This document shows positions 43,171 through 52,810 of a stretch of DNA of 64,000 nt, in pieces. Positions within the stretch are counted from its first letter, which is position 1. Each line of letters begins with the position of its first letter. This DNA is from Glaciecola sp048820975. GTDB taxonomy: Bacteria > Pseudomonadota > Gammaproteobacteria > Enterobacterales > Alteromonadaceae. The notes under the pieces are model-generated. The model saw nothing but the letters and a program-made list of their open reading frames with translations, was not told where the DNA came from and did not search any database. The stretch lies in the NCBI RefSeq assembly GCF_048820975.1, contig NZ_JBMEUF010000001.1:310001-374000 (forward strand), written 5' to 3'. Made by a program: the position numbers and the translations under genes.

Positions 43171-45867
43171 ATGGAAGGACCATTGGGTGAATTTTTTAGC
43201 TCAGATTACATGCCACACGGTCATTGCTATTTGTGGCAGCCGGGTATTTTATGGACACATGTAATTTCAGATTTATTAATCGCGTTTTCTTATTTTTCTA
43301 TACCATTCATACTTTTATATCTACTTAAAAAACGCGAAGACCAACCTTTCAGTGGAATCTTTGTTTTATTTGCTCTGTTTATTTTATCTTGCGGTGTCAC
43401 CCACCTATTTTCTGTGTACACCATATGGAATGGATCTTATGGCTTGCATGGATTATTGAAGGCTATTACTGCTCTATTTTCGATTACTACAGCCTTCGTT
43501 CTATATTTTTATATAGACAAATTTATTGCTTTGCCTAGCTCATCTGAACTTACCTCAGCCTTAGAAAAAGCCTCAGAAGAGCGGCTAAAGCGCGTGAAGC
43601 TTGAAATTGAAACTAAAGCGAATTCAATATTTCAGTTCTCTGTAGAGCTATTCCCTACAGGCGTGTTAGTAATAGACAAGCAGCAAAACATACAAATTGC
43701 GAACAAAAAACTTGAGGAAACTTTCGGTTATAGTCCCGGCGAACTAAAAGACAAAAATATCAGTTTATTGCTTGAACCTGAGCATGCTCAAAACCATAGC
43801 GTATTGGTAAATGATTTCATGAAAGTTAATACGGCTAGTAAGCATATGGCCAATAATAGAATTGTTTGGGGGCGAACAAAATTAGGCGAACAGGTACCTA
43901 TAGAAGTGACCTTATCAGTGCATGAATTTGAAAATGATAAATACACTTTCGCTTCGGTGATGAACGTTACTGATGTAGGGGTACACAAAAAACGCTTTAT
44001 GGAAACGTCTCGTCGTCTACAGCGAGCCGTAGACGTAGCTGATGTGGGTATTTGGGAATGGAACTTATTAACTAACAAGGTCTGGTTTAGCTCAAAACTA
44101 CTCTCTTTTATAGGTTTAGAGAACATAGCTGGAGATGTTACTTTTGAAGATTGGTTTAATCATATTCATCCTGACGAACGCGAGTCAGTGAAATTGCGAT
44201 TAGATAGGCATTTAAAAGGTGAAGATACCTACGATATTGTGTACCGAGGTACCAATTACAGTGGTGTATATAGGTGGTTTAGAACCACCGGTGACACTAT
44301 ATTTGATGCTTCAGGTAAACCACTTTTGATGTCAGGTACATTAATGAGTGTTGATGAGCTTAAAAACCTACAAACCGAAGTTGAAAATAAAAATCAATTT
44401 TTGGATGCGGTTTTAGCGCAATCAAATGCGGCTATCTTTATTGTTGATATTGTAACGAACAAGGTCATTTTTACCAATTCTCAAGTTTTTACTATGTGGG
44501 GTTACTCACTTGACGAATTACAAAACATTATCCAAAACGATGGCTTGTTCAGCGTTATTCACCCAGATGATAGTGAAATCCTTAAAAAGCACTTACTAGA
44601 TTTAAGACATGCGAAGGTTCACGAGCGATTTACTATTGAGTATAGAATGCTGCATAAAGAGGGGCACTGGGTATGGACCTTATCTAAAAATTCACTTTAC
44701 TCTACTGATAACAGCGGTGAGCATATCGAAGTCATGGGCTCATCTATTGATGTGAGCGATATGAAAGCTCGCGAAGAGAGTATAAAACACCTGGCGAAAG
44801 AATTTCTAGACACATTTGAACAAGCGGCAGTTGGAATTGCACACGTTAACTTTGAAGGCCGCTGGCAACGAGTAAATGGCAAGATTTGCGAGATACTTGG
44901 CTACGATCGCGAAGAGTTAATGTCAAAAATCTTTATGGAAATTACTCACCCTGATGATTTAAACGAAGATGTGGAATTAGTTAAAAAAGTATATAACCGC
45001 GAAATAGACCACTACATTATTGAAAAACGATATATTAATAAAAAGGGCGAGATCATTTGGGCGCGATTAACAGTGTCTATGGTACTAGATGAACACGACT
45101 GTCCCAGCCATTATATTTCAGTTATTGAAGATATTGGTCAACAAAAAAAGCTTGAATATGAGCTATTACAGTCAAATGAAGAATTGGAACAATTTGCCTA
45201 TGTAGCATCGCATGATTTAAAAGAGCCATTGAGAACGCTGCAAACCTATACTTCATATTTAATTTCTGACTTAGCTTCTGGAAAAGCCGAAAGAGTAGAA
45301 CAAGATAAAGAATTTATTGATAGTGCATCAAAACGTATGACATCGCTAATTGATGACCTTCTAAAATTCTCACGAGTGGGGCATTCAGAAGTCTATTTGA
45401 CGCAATGCGATCTAAATGAATTGGTTAGTAACGTAATTCAAGATCTCAATGTGAAAATTAATGAAACACAGGCTGTTATGAATGTAGCTAATGACTTACC
45501 TACCATAGAGACTGATCCTGACCAACTGCGTTTAGCGCTGCAAAATTTAATACAAAATGCCTTAAAATTTACAAAGGACGATACCCCTCCCGTTATTACT
45601 ATAGAGGTTGACTTTACCCCTGATGGCAAGCATCTATTGCATATTAAAGATAATGGAATAGGTATAGAAAAAGCCCATCAACAACAAATTTTCGGACTTT
45701 TCAAAAAATTACATAATGCCAGCCGATACAATGGAACAGGCTTAGGCTTAGCTATTGTCAAAAAGATTGTAGTGAGATTGGGCGGCGAAATTTATTTGCA
45801 ATCAACTGTAAACGAAGGCTCTACATTTACTATTGAGCTTCCAAAAGATAATAGTAAGGAACAATGA
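43171..45867 (+). CDS. Ethylene-receptor-like membrane sensor histidine kinase with four PAS domains
   Basis: 898 residues. N-terminal three-helix membrane domain (about 28-115) with HVISDLLIAFSYFSIP and FILSCGVTHLF: Asp34, Tyr41, Pro45, Cys74 and His78 occupy the relative positions of ETR1 Asp25, Tyr32, Pro36, Cys65 and His69, the last two being the copper ligands of plant ethylene receptors. Then PAS domains at about 149-270, 275-395, 400-525 and 530-660, HisKA with phospho-acceptor His681 in YVASHDLKEP and a HATPase domain (NALKFTKDD, IKDNGIGIE, GTGLGLAIVKK). The kinase core resembles the bacteriophytochrome Cph1 class. Coupled to the next gene, a Rcp1-like receiver. Ligand is not demonstrated; copper, a small hydrocarbon or redox input are all possible. 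Confidence 0.9.
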   Translation: MEGPLGEFFSSDYMPHGHCYLWQPGILWTHVISDLLIAFSYFSIPFILLYLLKKREDQPFSGIFVLFALFILSCGVTHLFSVYTIWNGSYGLHGLLKAITALFSITTAFVLYFYIDKFIALPSSSELTSALEKASEERLKRVKLEIETKANSIFQFSVELFPTGVLVIDKQQNIQIANKKLEETFGYSPGELKDKNISLLLEPEHAQNHSVLVNDFMKVNTASKHMANNRIVWGRTKLGEQVPIEVTLSVHEFENDKYTFASVMNVTDVGVHKKRFMETSRRLQRAVDVADVGIWEWNLLTNKVWFSSKLLSFIGLENIAGDVTFEDWFNHIHPDERESVKLRLDRHLKGEDTYDIVYRGTNYSGVYRWFRTTGDTIFDASGKPLLMSGTLMSVDELKNLQTEVENKNQFLDAVLAQSNAAIFIVDIVTNKVIFTNSQVFTMWGYSLDELQNIIQNDGLFSVIHPDDSEILKKHLLDLRHAKVHERFTIEYRMLHKEGHWVWTLSKNSLYSTDNSGEHIEVMGSSIDVSDMKAREESIKHLAKEFLDTFEQAAVGIAHVNFEGRWQRVNGKICEILGYDREELMSKIFMEITHPDDLNEDVELVKKVYNREIDHYIIEKRYINKKGEIIWARLTVSMVLDEHDCPSHYISVIEDIGQQKKLEYELLQSNEELEQFAYVASHDLKEPLRTLQTYTSYLISDLASGKAERVEQDKEFIDSASKRMTSLIDDLLKFSRVGHSEVYLTQCDLNELVSNVIQDLNVKINETQAVMNVANDLPTIETDPDQLRLALQNLIQNALKFTKDDTPPVITIEVDFTPDGKHLLHIKDNGIGIEKAHQQQIFGLFKKLHNASRYNGTGLGLAIVKKIVVRLGGEIYLQSTVNEGSTFTIELPKDNSKEQ

Positions 45868-46289
45868 TGAAAAAGACAGTGCATTTGATGTTAGTAGATG
45901 ACAATAAATCAGATCAGGTGGCTATTGAAAGGGCCTTGGAAGATGGCAAAATTGCTTGTAGATTGTCAGTGCACAGTGATGGCCGTTCAGCGTTAAACAA
46001 ACTTAGAATATTTGCAGAAAATAAAGATTTACCCGATTTAGTGTTAATGGATATAAATATGCCAATACTGGATGGTAAGCAAACCTTAGAAGCCATCAGA
46101 AATGACAGCGCTTTAAAACACTTACCCGTGGTCATGCTAACTACATCCAATAGAGATAAAGACGTCATAGAAAGTTACCGCTTGGGCGTAAATGCTTACT
46201 TAACCAAACCAGTAGCTGATATTGATTTCATGAACACCATAAGGCAATTAGAAAACTTTTGGTTCGAGCTAGTTGTTTTACCCAAATGA
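45867..46289 (+). CDS. Rcp1-like single-domain response regulator
   Basis: 140 residues, receiver domain only. Start at ATG 45867 (AAGGA six bases upstream), touching the kinase TGA by one base; the ATG at 45864 is too close to the ribosome-binding site. Phospho-acceptor Asp62 in LVLMDINMP, Thr/Ser in VVMLTTS and Lys in AYLTKPV. The ERALEDGKI and LDGKQTLEAIR segments and C-terminal FWFELVVLPK are those of the cyanobacterial phytochrome regulator group. No output domain, so it acts as a phosphorelay shuttle or through protein contact. Confidence 0.9.
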   Translation: MKKTVHLMLVDDNKSDQVAIERALEDGKIACRLSVHSDGRSALNKLRIFAENKDLPDLVLMDINMPILDGKQTLEAIRNDSALKHLPVVMLTTSNRDKDVIESYRLGVNAYLTKPVADIDFMNTIRQLENFWFELVVLPK

Positions 46290-46439
46290 CAAATGATTGT
46301 ATGAAAATCAAACAAATACGTTGCGTCTAAATTTTAAAATAAGTAAAGTGCGAGCTAAATGTGATTGAGAATACCACGTTGAAAAATAAATCGATTATTA
46401 GCGCATATAATGAATAGCCAAATATGTTAAGGGCAAAAT

Positions 46440-48158
46440 ATGAGTGAAGAGATGACGTCGTTGCTAATTGTAGAGGATAACCCTGCGGATATGACTCTGT
46501 ATCTAAGGTTACTCGAGGATGTGGAGCACGGCTTTGAACACGTTGAGTGTTTATCTACCATTAAAAGCGCTAAAAAGAGTTTAATTGGCAAGCCGCCACC
46601 GACGTGCTGTTTACTTGACTACAATCTACCCGATGGCAGCGCCTTATCACTACTAGAATCATTACAGTCTGACAAGGGATTTTCAGCTTGCCCGATTATT
46701 ATTATTACCGGGCAGGAAGATACAAAAAGCGCGGTGCGCTTATTAAAACTTGGCGCCCAAGACTATATAGTGAAAGACGAGCTTACCCCAACCACTTTGC
46801 TGCGAACCATTAGAAATGCAGTTAATCAATGGAAGCTAAATAAGCAATTAGAGCAAATGGCCTTATATGATTCGCTAACGGGGCTAACAAATAGAGGCTT
46901 GTTTTTAGAAAAGCTTGATCAAACATTTAATGAATCCGCACGCTATAAACATCACTTCGGATTAATGGTAGTTGACTTAGATAAGTTTAAATCAATAAAT
47001 GACATTTATGGTCATCAAGCGGGTGATTATGTGCTGCAAATGGTAGCTAAAAAGCTACTTGGAGCACTGCGAAGTTCAGACGTAGCTGGGCGCTTAGGAG
47101 GTGATGAGTTTGCTATTTTGCTACCAGAAACGTGCGAAAAGTCTGCTCATATAGTGGCTAAGAAGCTAGTTGCAACATTAAGCTTTGATATTACGTGGAA
47201 AAACTCAATTATTCCTGTGAGCCCATCAATCGGCGTGGCAATGTACCCCAGTAAAGCGCAAAGTTATAAGAAGCTAATGCGTGAGGCCGATATGGCTTTA
47301 TACCGAGCAAAACATAAAGGTCGCTGCCAGTATGTAGCGTATAACGAATGTGGGCTTGACGAAGAAGATGAAAGTGAACGTCTTAAAGACCTAATTCCCA
47401 AGGCATTGCAAAACGGCAAACTACAAATTGCATTTCAAGCGATTGTTGATGTGGATAATACCGATTTCTATGCGGTTGAAGCCTTAACTCGATGGCAGCA
47501 TGAAGGCCGATGGGTGAATCCCATTGAAGTAATAAATATTGTAATGGAACTAGGCTTAGATATGGAGTTTCATTCTTGGCTGCTCACGCAAAGTTTATTA
47601 AAATTAAAAACGTTTCAGAAAGACAAACCAGGTTTAAAGCTATGTTTAAATTTACCGGCAAATGTATGTCATAACTTTAATTTTACTAACCTGATTGAAA
47701 AAGCATGTGAACAATACAATGTGGATTCACATGACGTTATTCTTGAGGTAACTGAGACCCACTTAATGCCGCAACCTGAAAAAGCAAGAGAGTGTTTAGA
47801 GTTACTAGTGAATGCAGGTTTTAATGTAGCAATTGATGACTTTGGAACCGGATTTAGTTCAATGGAGTACATAGCAGATTTGCCATGCAATATATTAAAA
47901 ATTGATAAAAAGTTCTTTTTGGAGTTAGAACAAAATCCCCGTAATTATAAAATTATTGACGCGATTTCATCACTTGCTCATAGCTTAGGAATGAAGGTAA
48001 TAGCAGAGGGTATTGAGACTAAAAGCTTGAGTTTAGCTGCGCGTGATTTGAAGTGTGATTATTTACAAGGTTATCATTTAGGTTTTCCTGTAATAGATTG
48101 TGAAGATTGGCAGGATTTTATATCACGTTCAAACACTAACCCAAATACTGACGCTTAG
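46440..48158 (+). CDS. Response regulator with GGDEF and EAL domains
   Basis: 572 residues: receiver (1-125, Asp60 in LLDYNLPDG), diguanylate cyclase domain (about 135-300) with intact GGDEF at 220-224 preceded by RL, and phosphodiesterase domain (about 315-565) with EAL at 347-349, EVTETH, IDDFGTGFSS, LKIDKKF, AEGIET and QGYHLG. The substrate and metal residues of both domains are present, so it is a potentially bifunctional cyclic-di-GMP enzyme set by phosphorylation. Starts 150 bases after the Rcp1-like gene on the same strand, so the kinase two genes upstream is the likely phosphate source. The stop lies in the arm of a hairpin. Confidence 0.93.
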   Translation: MSEEMTSLLIVEDNPADMTLYLRLLEDVEHGFEHVECLSTIKSAKKSLIGKPPPTCCLLDYNLPDGSALSLLESLQSDKGFSACPIIIITGQEDTKSAVRLLKLGAQDYIVKDELTPTTLLRTIRNAVNQWKLNKQLEQMALYDSLTGLTNRGLFLEKLDQTFNESARYKHHFGLMVVDLDKFKSINDIYGHQAGDYVLQMVAKKLLGALRSSDVAGRLGGDEFAILLPETCEKSAHIVAKKLVATLSFDITWKNSIIPVSPSIGVAMYPSKAQSYKKLMREADMALYRAKHKGRCQYVAYNECGLDEEDESERLKDLIPKALQNGKLQIAFQAIVDVDNTDFYAVEALTRWQHEGRWVNPIEVINIVMELGLDMEFHSWLLTQSLLKLKTFQKDKPGLKLCLNLPANVCHNFNFTNLIEKACEQYNVDSHDVILEVTETHLMPQPEKARECLELLVNAGFNVAIDDFGTGFSSMEYIADLPCNILKIDKKFFLELEQNPRNYKIIDAISSLAHSLGMKVIAEGIETKSLSLAARDLKCDYLQGYHLGFPVIDCEDWQDFISRSNTNPNTDA

Positions 48159-48183
48159 TAAATGCGGTTATGCATTTACTAAG
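48154..48183. terminator. Perfect 12-bp hairpin between convergent signalling genes
   Basis: CTTAGTAAATGC and GCATTTACTAAG around GGTTAT; contains the GGDEF-EAL stop codon. Lacks a T-tract, so terminator strength is doubtful. Confidence 0.5.
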
Positions 48184-48219
48184 TTGATCAAGCTGAATAG
48201 ATACTGTTAAATGAAGGTC

Positions 48220-49887
48220 TTAATTGATACCAAGGTTTACTTTAATATGGGCAAGTCTGATTTCGTTTTTGTCTGACAAACTAATGGTAGCCAAGTCTTT
48301 GTATAAGCTTTCAGCTTCAATTCCTTGGTATTCAAACTGCTGCATATCAGCCATACATTGTAATAAGTTAAGTGCAAAAGCAGGGACACCAGGCAGAGTT
48401 TTATAAGCCTTATGAAAACACACTAGCGCATCAGCATACTGCTTGTTTATATAGAGCTTAGTGCCTCTGTCATTACTTTGTAGGGCTCTTTCTTTTTGTA
48501 AGTCATTGTCTTGCTCAATATCATTGACCAATTCTGTGCATATTAACCTTTCAATATGGCTATCTTGTGAGAGTAATGCATCATCACATTCCATTAATAT
48601 TTCAGTGGCTTTTTCTGAATTACCCACGCCAAACCATATTTTTACAGCATCCAAAAGGGTAGTTGTCTTTATATTTGAAACAGTTTGAAATGGACTCGCT
48701 TGTTCAATCATTTTTTCTGCTTTCTCAATATTACCTTCAAGCATATAAGCAAGTGCAAGCATATAATTTTTTTGTAATTCAGCCTGCCTGTCACTACTTC
48801 CTCTATTAGCCTTTCCAATCAATCGTCGTGCGGCTGATAAATTTGCATCTTTTTCAGCTTGTGCTTTCCCATGATCATTCGGCTCAGCTTTTTCATTTGC
48901 TGACTCAGCAAGATGTATATGAAACCTCGCTAACTCCATGGCGTAATCAATCATTCTGTCTTTTACGGTTAAGTTACTTTGGATTTTTTTCTCTAGTAAG
49001 CTTTGAGCTTGGTCATTTTTGTCTAACATTTTGTAGCAAAGGACCTTCAAGCGCGTAGCTTGAATTGATAATTCACTATCTTTGATATTACTCAGTAAAG
49101 CTTCGGCCTCTTTGTACTCTTCTTTACCTAGCGCAACACTCGCTAACCATTCATATGCTTTATCTTTTGTTAGGCTTTCAGACACCAAGTGATTGAGTAA
49201 CTTTTGGCAGTGATGCCATTTGCCAGTAAAGAACTCGCTTTTAATTAGTCCCCAATGTGCCCACAATACGTTTGAAGACTTTTTCAAAATGCCTGAGTAG
49301 AGTTCAACGGCCTCATTGTATTGCTTTTCGCGCATAAGCAAACGACCTTTAAGCTTTAGAAAATCATTTTTAAAGCGCTTGTTCGTTAATGTCTGAATTT
49401 TTTTATTAATTAAGCTTAAGGCCAAGTCATCATTTTGCTGAGCCATGTAGTCTAATACCGGCATAGTTTCAGCACGTAAGCGAAGATAATGACTCAAATT
49501 CAAACGCAAACTTTTTATTGTGTAAGGTTTAATTAAAATAAAATCAGGATACAAATCAAGGATTTGACCAATAGTTTGCGGCATACCATCAGATGTAATG
49601 AACACCAATCCCATATTGGCTTTAAATAACTTACTTTCTTGAAGCTGTTGAATCCATTCGACCCCATTTTTGCTTTGGCCTAAATGAAAATCCATTAGTA
49701 TTAAGTCAACGTTATTGAGTCGCAAACCATTGCGCAGCTCTTTGCCGTTGCTGTAACTGGCAATATCATAGTTGTCGATAGCCATTAAATGGCTTCGCAA
49801 GTTTGTACGAGCGGTGGCGTTATCTTCAACAATAGCAATACGTAAGGGGCGAACGTATTGCTCTTGCAAATTTGCGTTTGGAAACAT
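48220..49887 (-). CDS. Receiver domain fused to TPR repeats
   Basis: 555 residues. Receiver about 14-130 with acidic pair Glu21/Asp22, phospho-acceptor Asp66 in LILMDFHLG and Lys in ILIKPYT. From 145 onward, TPR-like helix pairs (YNEAVELYSGILKKS, EEYKEAEALLSNI, GNIEKAEKMIEQA, KQYADALVCFHKAYKTLPGV). No DNA-binding or enzyme output, so it is a phosphorylation-controlled scaffold. Such Rec-TPR proteins are common in Alteromonadales and Vibrio, with few tested. Convergent with the cyclic-di-GMP regulator, which suggests but does not prove a common pathway. Confidence 0.9.
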   Translation of the reverse strand: MFPNANLQEQYVRPLRIAIVEDNATARTNLRSHLMAIDNYDIASYSNGKELRNGLRLNNVDLILMDFHLGQSKNGVEWIQQLQESKLFKANMGLVFITSDGMPQTIGQILDLYPDFILIKPYTIKSLRLNLSHYLRLRAETMPVLDYMAQQNDDLALSLINKKIQTLTNKRFKNDFLKLKGRLLMREKQYNEAVELYSGILKKSSNVLWAHWGLIKSEFFTGKWHHCQKLLNHLVSESLTKDKAYEWLASVALGKEEYKEAEALLSNIKDSELSIQATRLKVLCYKMLDKNDQAQSLLEKKIQSNLTVKDRMIDYAMELARFHIHLAESANEKAEPNDHGKAQAEKDANLSAARRLIGKANRGSSDRQAELQKNYMLALAYMLEGNIEKAEKMIEQASPFQTVSNIKTTTLLDAVKIWFGVGNSEKATEILMECDDALLSQDSHIERLICTELVNDIEQDNDLQKERALQSNDRGTKLYINKQYADALVCFHKAYKTLPGVPAFALNLLQCMADMQQFEYQGIEAESLYKDLATISLSDKNEIRLAHIKVNLGIN

Positions 49888-50088
49888 GAGATCCCTGTGA
49901 TGTTATGGATTAAAAATCACACTAAATAGCTATTCTTTAGTCTAAAAATACTCAATATTAAACCTATCGTAATTTATATCGACAAGGTGGGAGTTGTCAT
50001 TAGTAATCAATAATAACAAATGCGTTTTTACACATTCAACCATTGGTGATAACAATTTGTTTACAAGGTAAAGGCATTTCATTTATAG

Positions 50089-50104
50089 TTGACGTTAACG
50101 TAAA
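50089..50104. promoter_or_regulatory. LiuR-like operator upstream of mmsA
   Basis: TTGACGTTAACGTAAA is a palindrome with one mismatched pair, 45 bases before the mmsA start. It matches the ACGTTAACGT core reported for LiuR, the MerR-family repressor of branched-chain amino-acid degradation in gammaproteobacteria. The regulator itself is not in the window. Confidence 0.7.
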
Positions 50105-50148
50105 GGTAAACCCTTGGCTAAACCAACCAAAAACGGTGACATATATTC

Positions 50149-51639
50149 ATGAACAAAGTGCCTCAACTTATAAATGGACAATTCTTGGTTTCCAGCAATA
50201 ATCAAGTTATTAGCGTGTCAAACCCCGCTAATAATGAAGAAATAGTGCAACTGCCGGTATCAAGTAATAGCGAACTTCAGCAAGCAATTAACAGCGCAAC
50301 GAATGCATTTCATACTTGGAAAAAAGTCCCCGTATCAGAGCGCGCAAGGTTAATGCTACGTTACCAACATTTGCTTAAAGAAAATCATGATGACATAGCT
50401 AAAATTCTTTCCCAAGAAACGGGGAAAACTTTTGACGACGCTAAAGGCGATGTTTGGCGAGGAATTGAAGTAGTAGAGCAAGCCGCGAATGTTGCTTCAA
50501 TGATGATGGGGGAAACCGTTGAGAATGTGGCCAGTGATATTGATACCTACAGCATGATTCAGCCTTTAGGCGTATGTTTAGGCATTACGCCGTTTAATTT
50601 CCCGGCAATGATCCCTTTATGGATGTTCCCTCTGGCTATTGCTTGCGGAAACACCTTTGTACTCAAACCGTCAGAACAAGACCCTCAAACCCCCATGAAA
50701 CTTGCCGAATTATTCATGCAAGCAGGCGCGCCTGCTGGGGTGCTTAACGTAGTGCACGGCGGTAAAGATGAAGTAAATTACTTGCTTGAACATAGTGATA
50801 TAAGAGCGGTGTCATTTGTGGGGAGTGTGCCAGTAGGCCAACACATTTATAAAACGGCCACCAATAACATGAAACGTGCACAGTGCTTTGCAGGGGCAAA
50901 AAACCACTGCGTAATAATGCCTGACGCTAACAAACAACAAGTATTGAACAACTTGGTAGGAGCAAGTGTAGGCGCGGCTGGGCAGCGTTGTATGGCTATT
51001 TCTGTAGCCGTTTTTGTGGGCAATAGCCAAGAATGGATAGAGGAACTGGCAAACAAGATCGGAGAAGTGAAACCTGGACTATGGGATGACAAACAAGCAG
51101 GCTTTGGCCCGCTTATTTCCCCGCAAGCCAAAGCGCGCGTTTTATCACTCATTCAACAGGGTAAAGATGAAGGTGCAACTTGTTTAGTTGATGGCTCGCA
51201 AATTACCGTGGATGGTTATGAAAATGGGAACTGGATAGGCCCTACGGTTTTCAAAGATGTGACGCCTAGTATGGCTATATATCAGCAAGAAATATTTGGC
51301 CCAGTGCTGTGCTGTATATGCGTAGATACCCTTGATGAAGCAATACAATTAGTCAATGCTAATCCATATGGTAACGGCACCTCAATTTTTACAGCCAGTG
51401 GTGGTGTAGCTCGAAAATACCAAAGCAATGTAGAGGTGGGGCAAGTCGGTATTAATGTGCCTATTCCAGTACCGCTTCCGTTTTTCTCATTTACTGGGTG
51501 GAAAAACTCTTTTTACGGTGACTTACACGCCTACGGTAAACAAGCTGTTCGCTTTTATACCGAAACAAAAACCATCACCGCAAGATGGTTTGAAGATGAT
51601 GCGGTGTCAGATGTCAATATGACGATTCATTTAAAATAG
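50149..51639 (+). CDS. mmsA: CoA-acylating methylmalonate-semialdehyde dehydrogenase
   Basis: 496 residues. Aldehyde dehydrogenase superfamily with the MmsA-specific TPFNFPAMIPLWMFPLAIACGNTFVLKPSEQ region, FVGSVPVG, and catalytic Cys281 in GQRCMAIS; C-terminal FFSFTGWKNSFYGDLHAYGKQ is diagnostic. Converts (S)-methylmalonate semialdehyde plus CoA and NAD to propionyl-CoA in valine breakdown. First gene of the valine operon, behind the LiuR-like site; 12 bases before the next gene. Confidence 0.95.
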   Translation: MNKVPQLINGQFLVSSNNQVISVSNPANNEEIVQLPVSSNSELQQAINSATNAFHTWKKVPVSERARLMLRYQHLLKENHDDIAKILSQETGKTFDDAKGDVWRGIEVVEQAANVASMMMGETVENVASDIDTYSMIQPLGVCLGITPFNFPAMIPLWMFPLAIACGNTFVLKPSEQDPQTPMKLAELFMQAGAPAGVLNVVHGGKDEVNYLLEHSDIRAVSFVGSVPVGQHIYKTATNNMKRAQCFAGAKNHCVIMPDANKQQVLNNLVGASVGAAGQRCMAISVAVFVGNSQEWIEELANKIGEVKPGLWDDKQAGFGPLISPQAKARVLSLIQQGKDEGATCLVDGSQITVDGYENGNWIGPTVFKDVTPSMAIYQQEIFGPVLCCICVDTLDEAIQLVNANPYGNGTSIFTASGGVARKYQSNVEVGQVGINVPIPVPLPFFSFTGWKNSFYGDLHAYGKQAVRFYTETKTITARWFEDDAVSDVNMTIHLK

Positions 51640-51651
51640 CGGGGCAGTATT

Positions 51652-52806
51652 ATGAATTTTGAATTAAGTGAAGAACAAATTGCTTACGCAGCTACAGCTA
51701 AACAATTCTCTGATAAGGAACTCGCGCCGAATGCGGCTAAATGGGATAAAGACCACTATTTTCCGGTAGAGGCAATTCGCAAAGCAGGTGAACTTGGCTT
51801 TTGTGCGTTATATACGCCAGAGGATGCGGGTGGGCTTGGTTTATCAAGGCTCGATTCATCTATTATATTTGAGCAGCTTTCTATGGGGTGTACTACCACT
51901 ACCGCCATGCTGACCATTCACAACATGGCAACGTGGATGATAGCCAATTGGGGAAGCAGTGAAGTTAAAGATGCGTGGATGGATAAGTTGGTAACAGGGA
52001 ATGCTATTGCGAGCTATTGTTTGACTGAGCCCGGAAATGGTTCAGACGCCGCTAATTTAACGACCAGCGCTAAACGCGAGGGGGACCAATACATATTAAA
52101 TGGTGCCAAAGTGTTTATTTCTGGCGCGGGGGCAACTCAAGTGTTGGTGGTGATGGCTAGAACGTCAAACGAAGGTGCAGGTGGTGTATCAGCCTTTGTT
52201 GTGCCTGCTAATGCAAAGGGCGTTACCTACGGTAAAGCAGAAGAAAAAATGGGTTGGAATGCACAGCCCACGCGAATGATTAATTTTGATGACGTAAGCA
52301 TACCGGCTTCCAACTTGTTAGGCGATGTAGGCCAAGGTTTTAAGTTTGCTATGCAAGGCCTTGATGGAGGGCGCATCAATATTGCGAGTTGTTCATTGGG
52401 CACAGCACAACAAGCACTAAATACTGCACGCGAATACTTACTTGACCGCCAACAGTTTTCCAAACCTCTTGCGAGCTTTCAGGCTCTGCAGTTTAAACTG
52501 GCTGACATGGCAACAGAATTAGTGGCCGCTAGGCAACTGGTGCGTTTAGCTGCAAGTAAAATAGATAACCAGCACAATGATAAAAGCACATATTGTGCAA
52601 TGGCTAAGCGCTTTGCCACCGATGTGGGTTTTCAAGTATGCAATGAAGCCTTACAAATTCATGGGGGCTATGGCTATATTAAAGAGTATCCCCTAGAGCG
52701 CCATGTAAGAGACGTACGAGTGCATCAAATACTTGAAGGTACTAACGAGATAATGCGCGTAATTATTGCAAGGCGTTTATTGTCAGAAGCAACTGAGGTG
52801 TTATAG
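51652..52806 (+). CDS. Acyl-CoA dehydrogenase, probable isobutyryl-CoA dehydrogenase
   Basis: 384 residues, FAD enzyme. AYCLTEPGNGSDAANL-like segment (YCLTEPGNGSDA), GAKVFISGAG, DRQQFSKPLASFQ and catalytic Glu362 in ILEGTNEIMR. Substrate assigned from its place between mmsA and the 3-hydroxyisobutyryl-CoA hydrolase: oxidation of isobutyryl-CoA to methacrylyl-CoA. Short/branched-chain acyl-CoA dehydrogenase in general is certain; the exact chain is inferred. Confidence 0.9.
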   Translation: MNFELSEEQIAYAATAKQFSDKELAPNAAKWDKDHYFPVEAIRKAGELGFCALYTPEDAGGLGLSRLDSSIIFEQLSMGCTTTTAMLTIHNMATWMIANWGSSEVKDAWMDKLVTGNAIASYCLTEPGNGSDAANLTTSAKREGDQYILNGAKVFISGAGATQVLVVMARTSNEGAGGVSAFVVPANAKGVTYGKAEEKMGWNAQPTRMINFDDVSIPASNLLGDVGQGFKFAMQGLDGGRINIASCSLGTAQQALNTAREYLLDRQQFSKPLASFQALQFKLADMATELVAARQLVRLAASKIDNQHNDKSTYCAMAKRFATDVGFQVCNEALQIHGGYGYIKEYPLERHVRDVRVHQILEGTNEIMRVIIARRLLSEATEVL

Positions 52807-52810
52807 CAAG

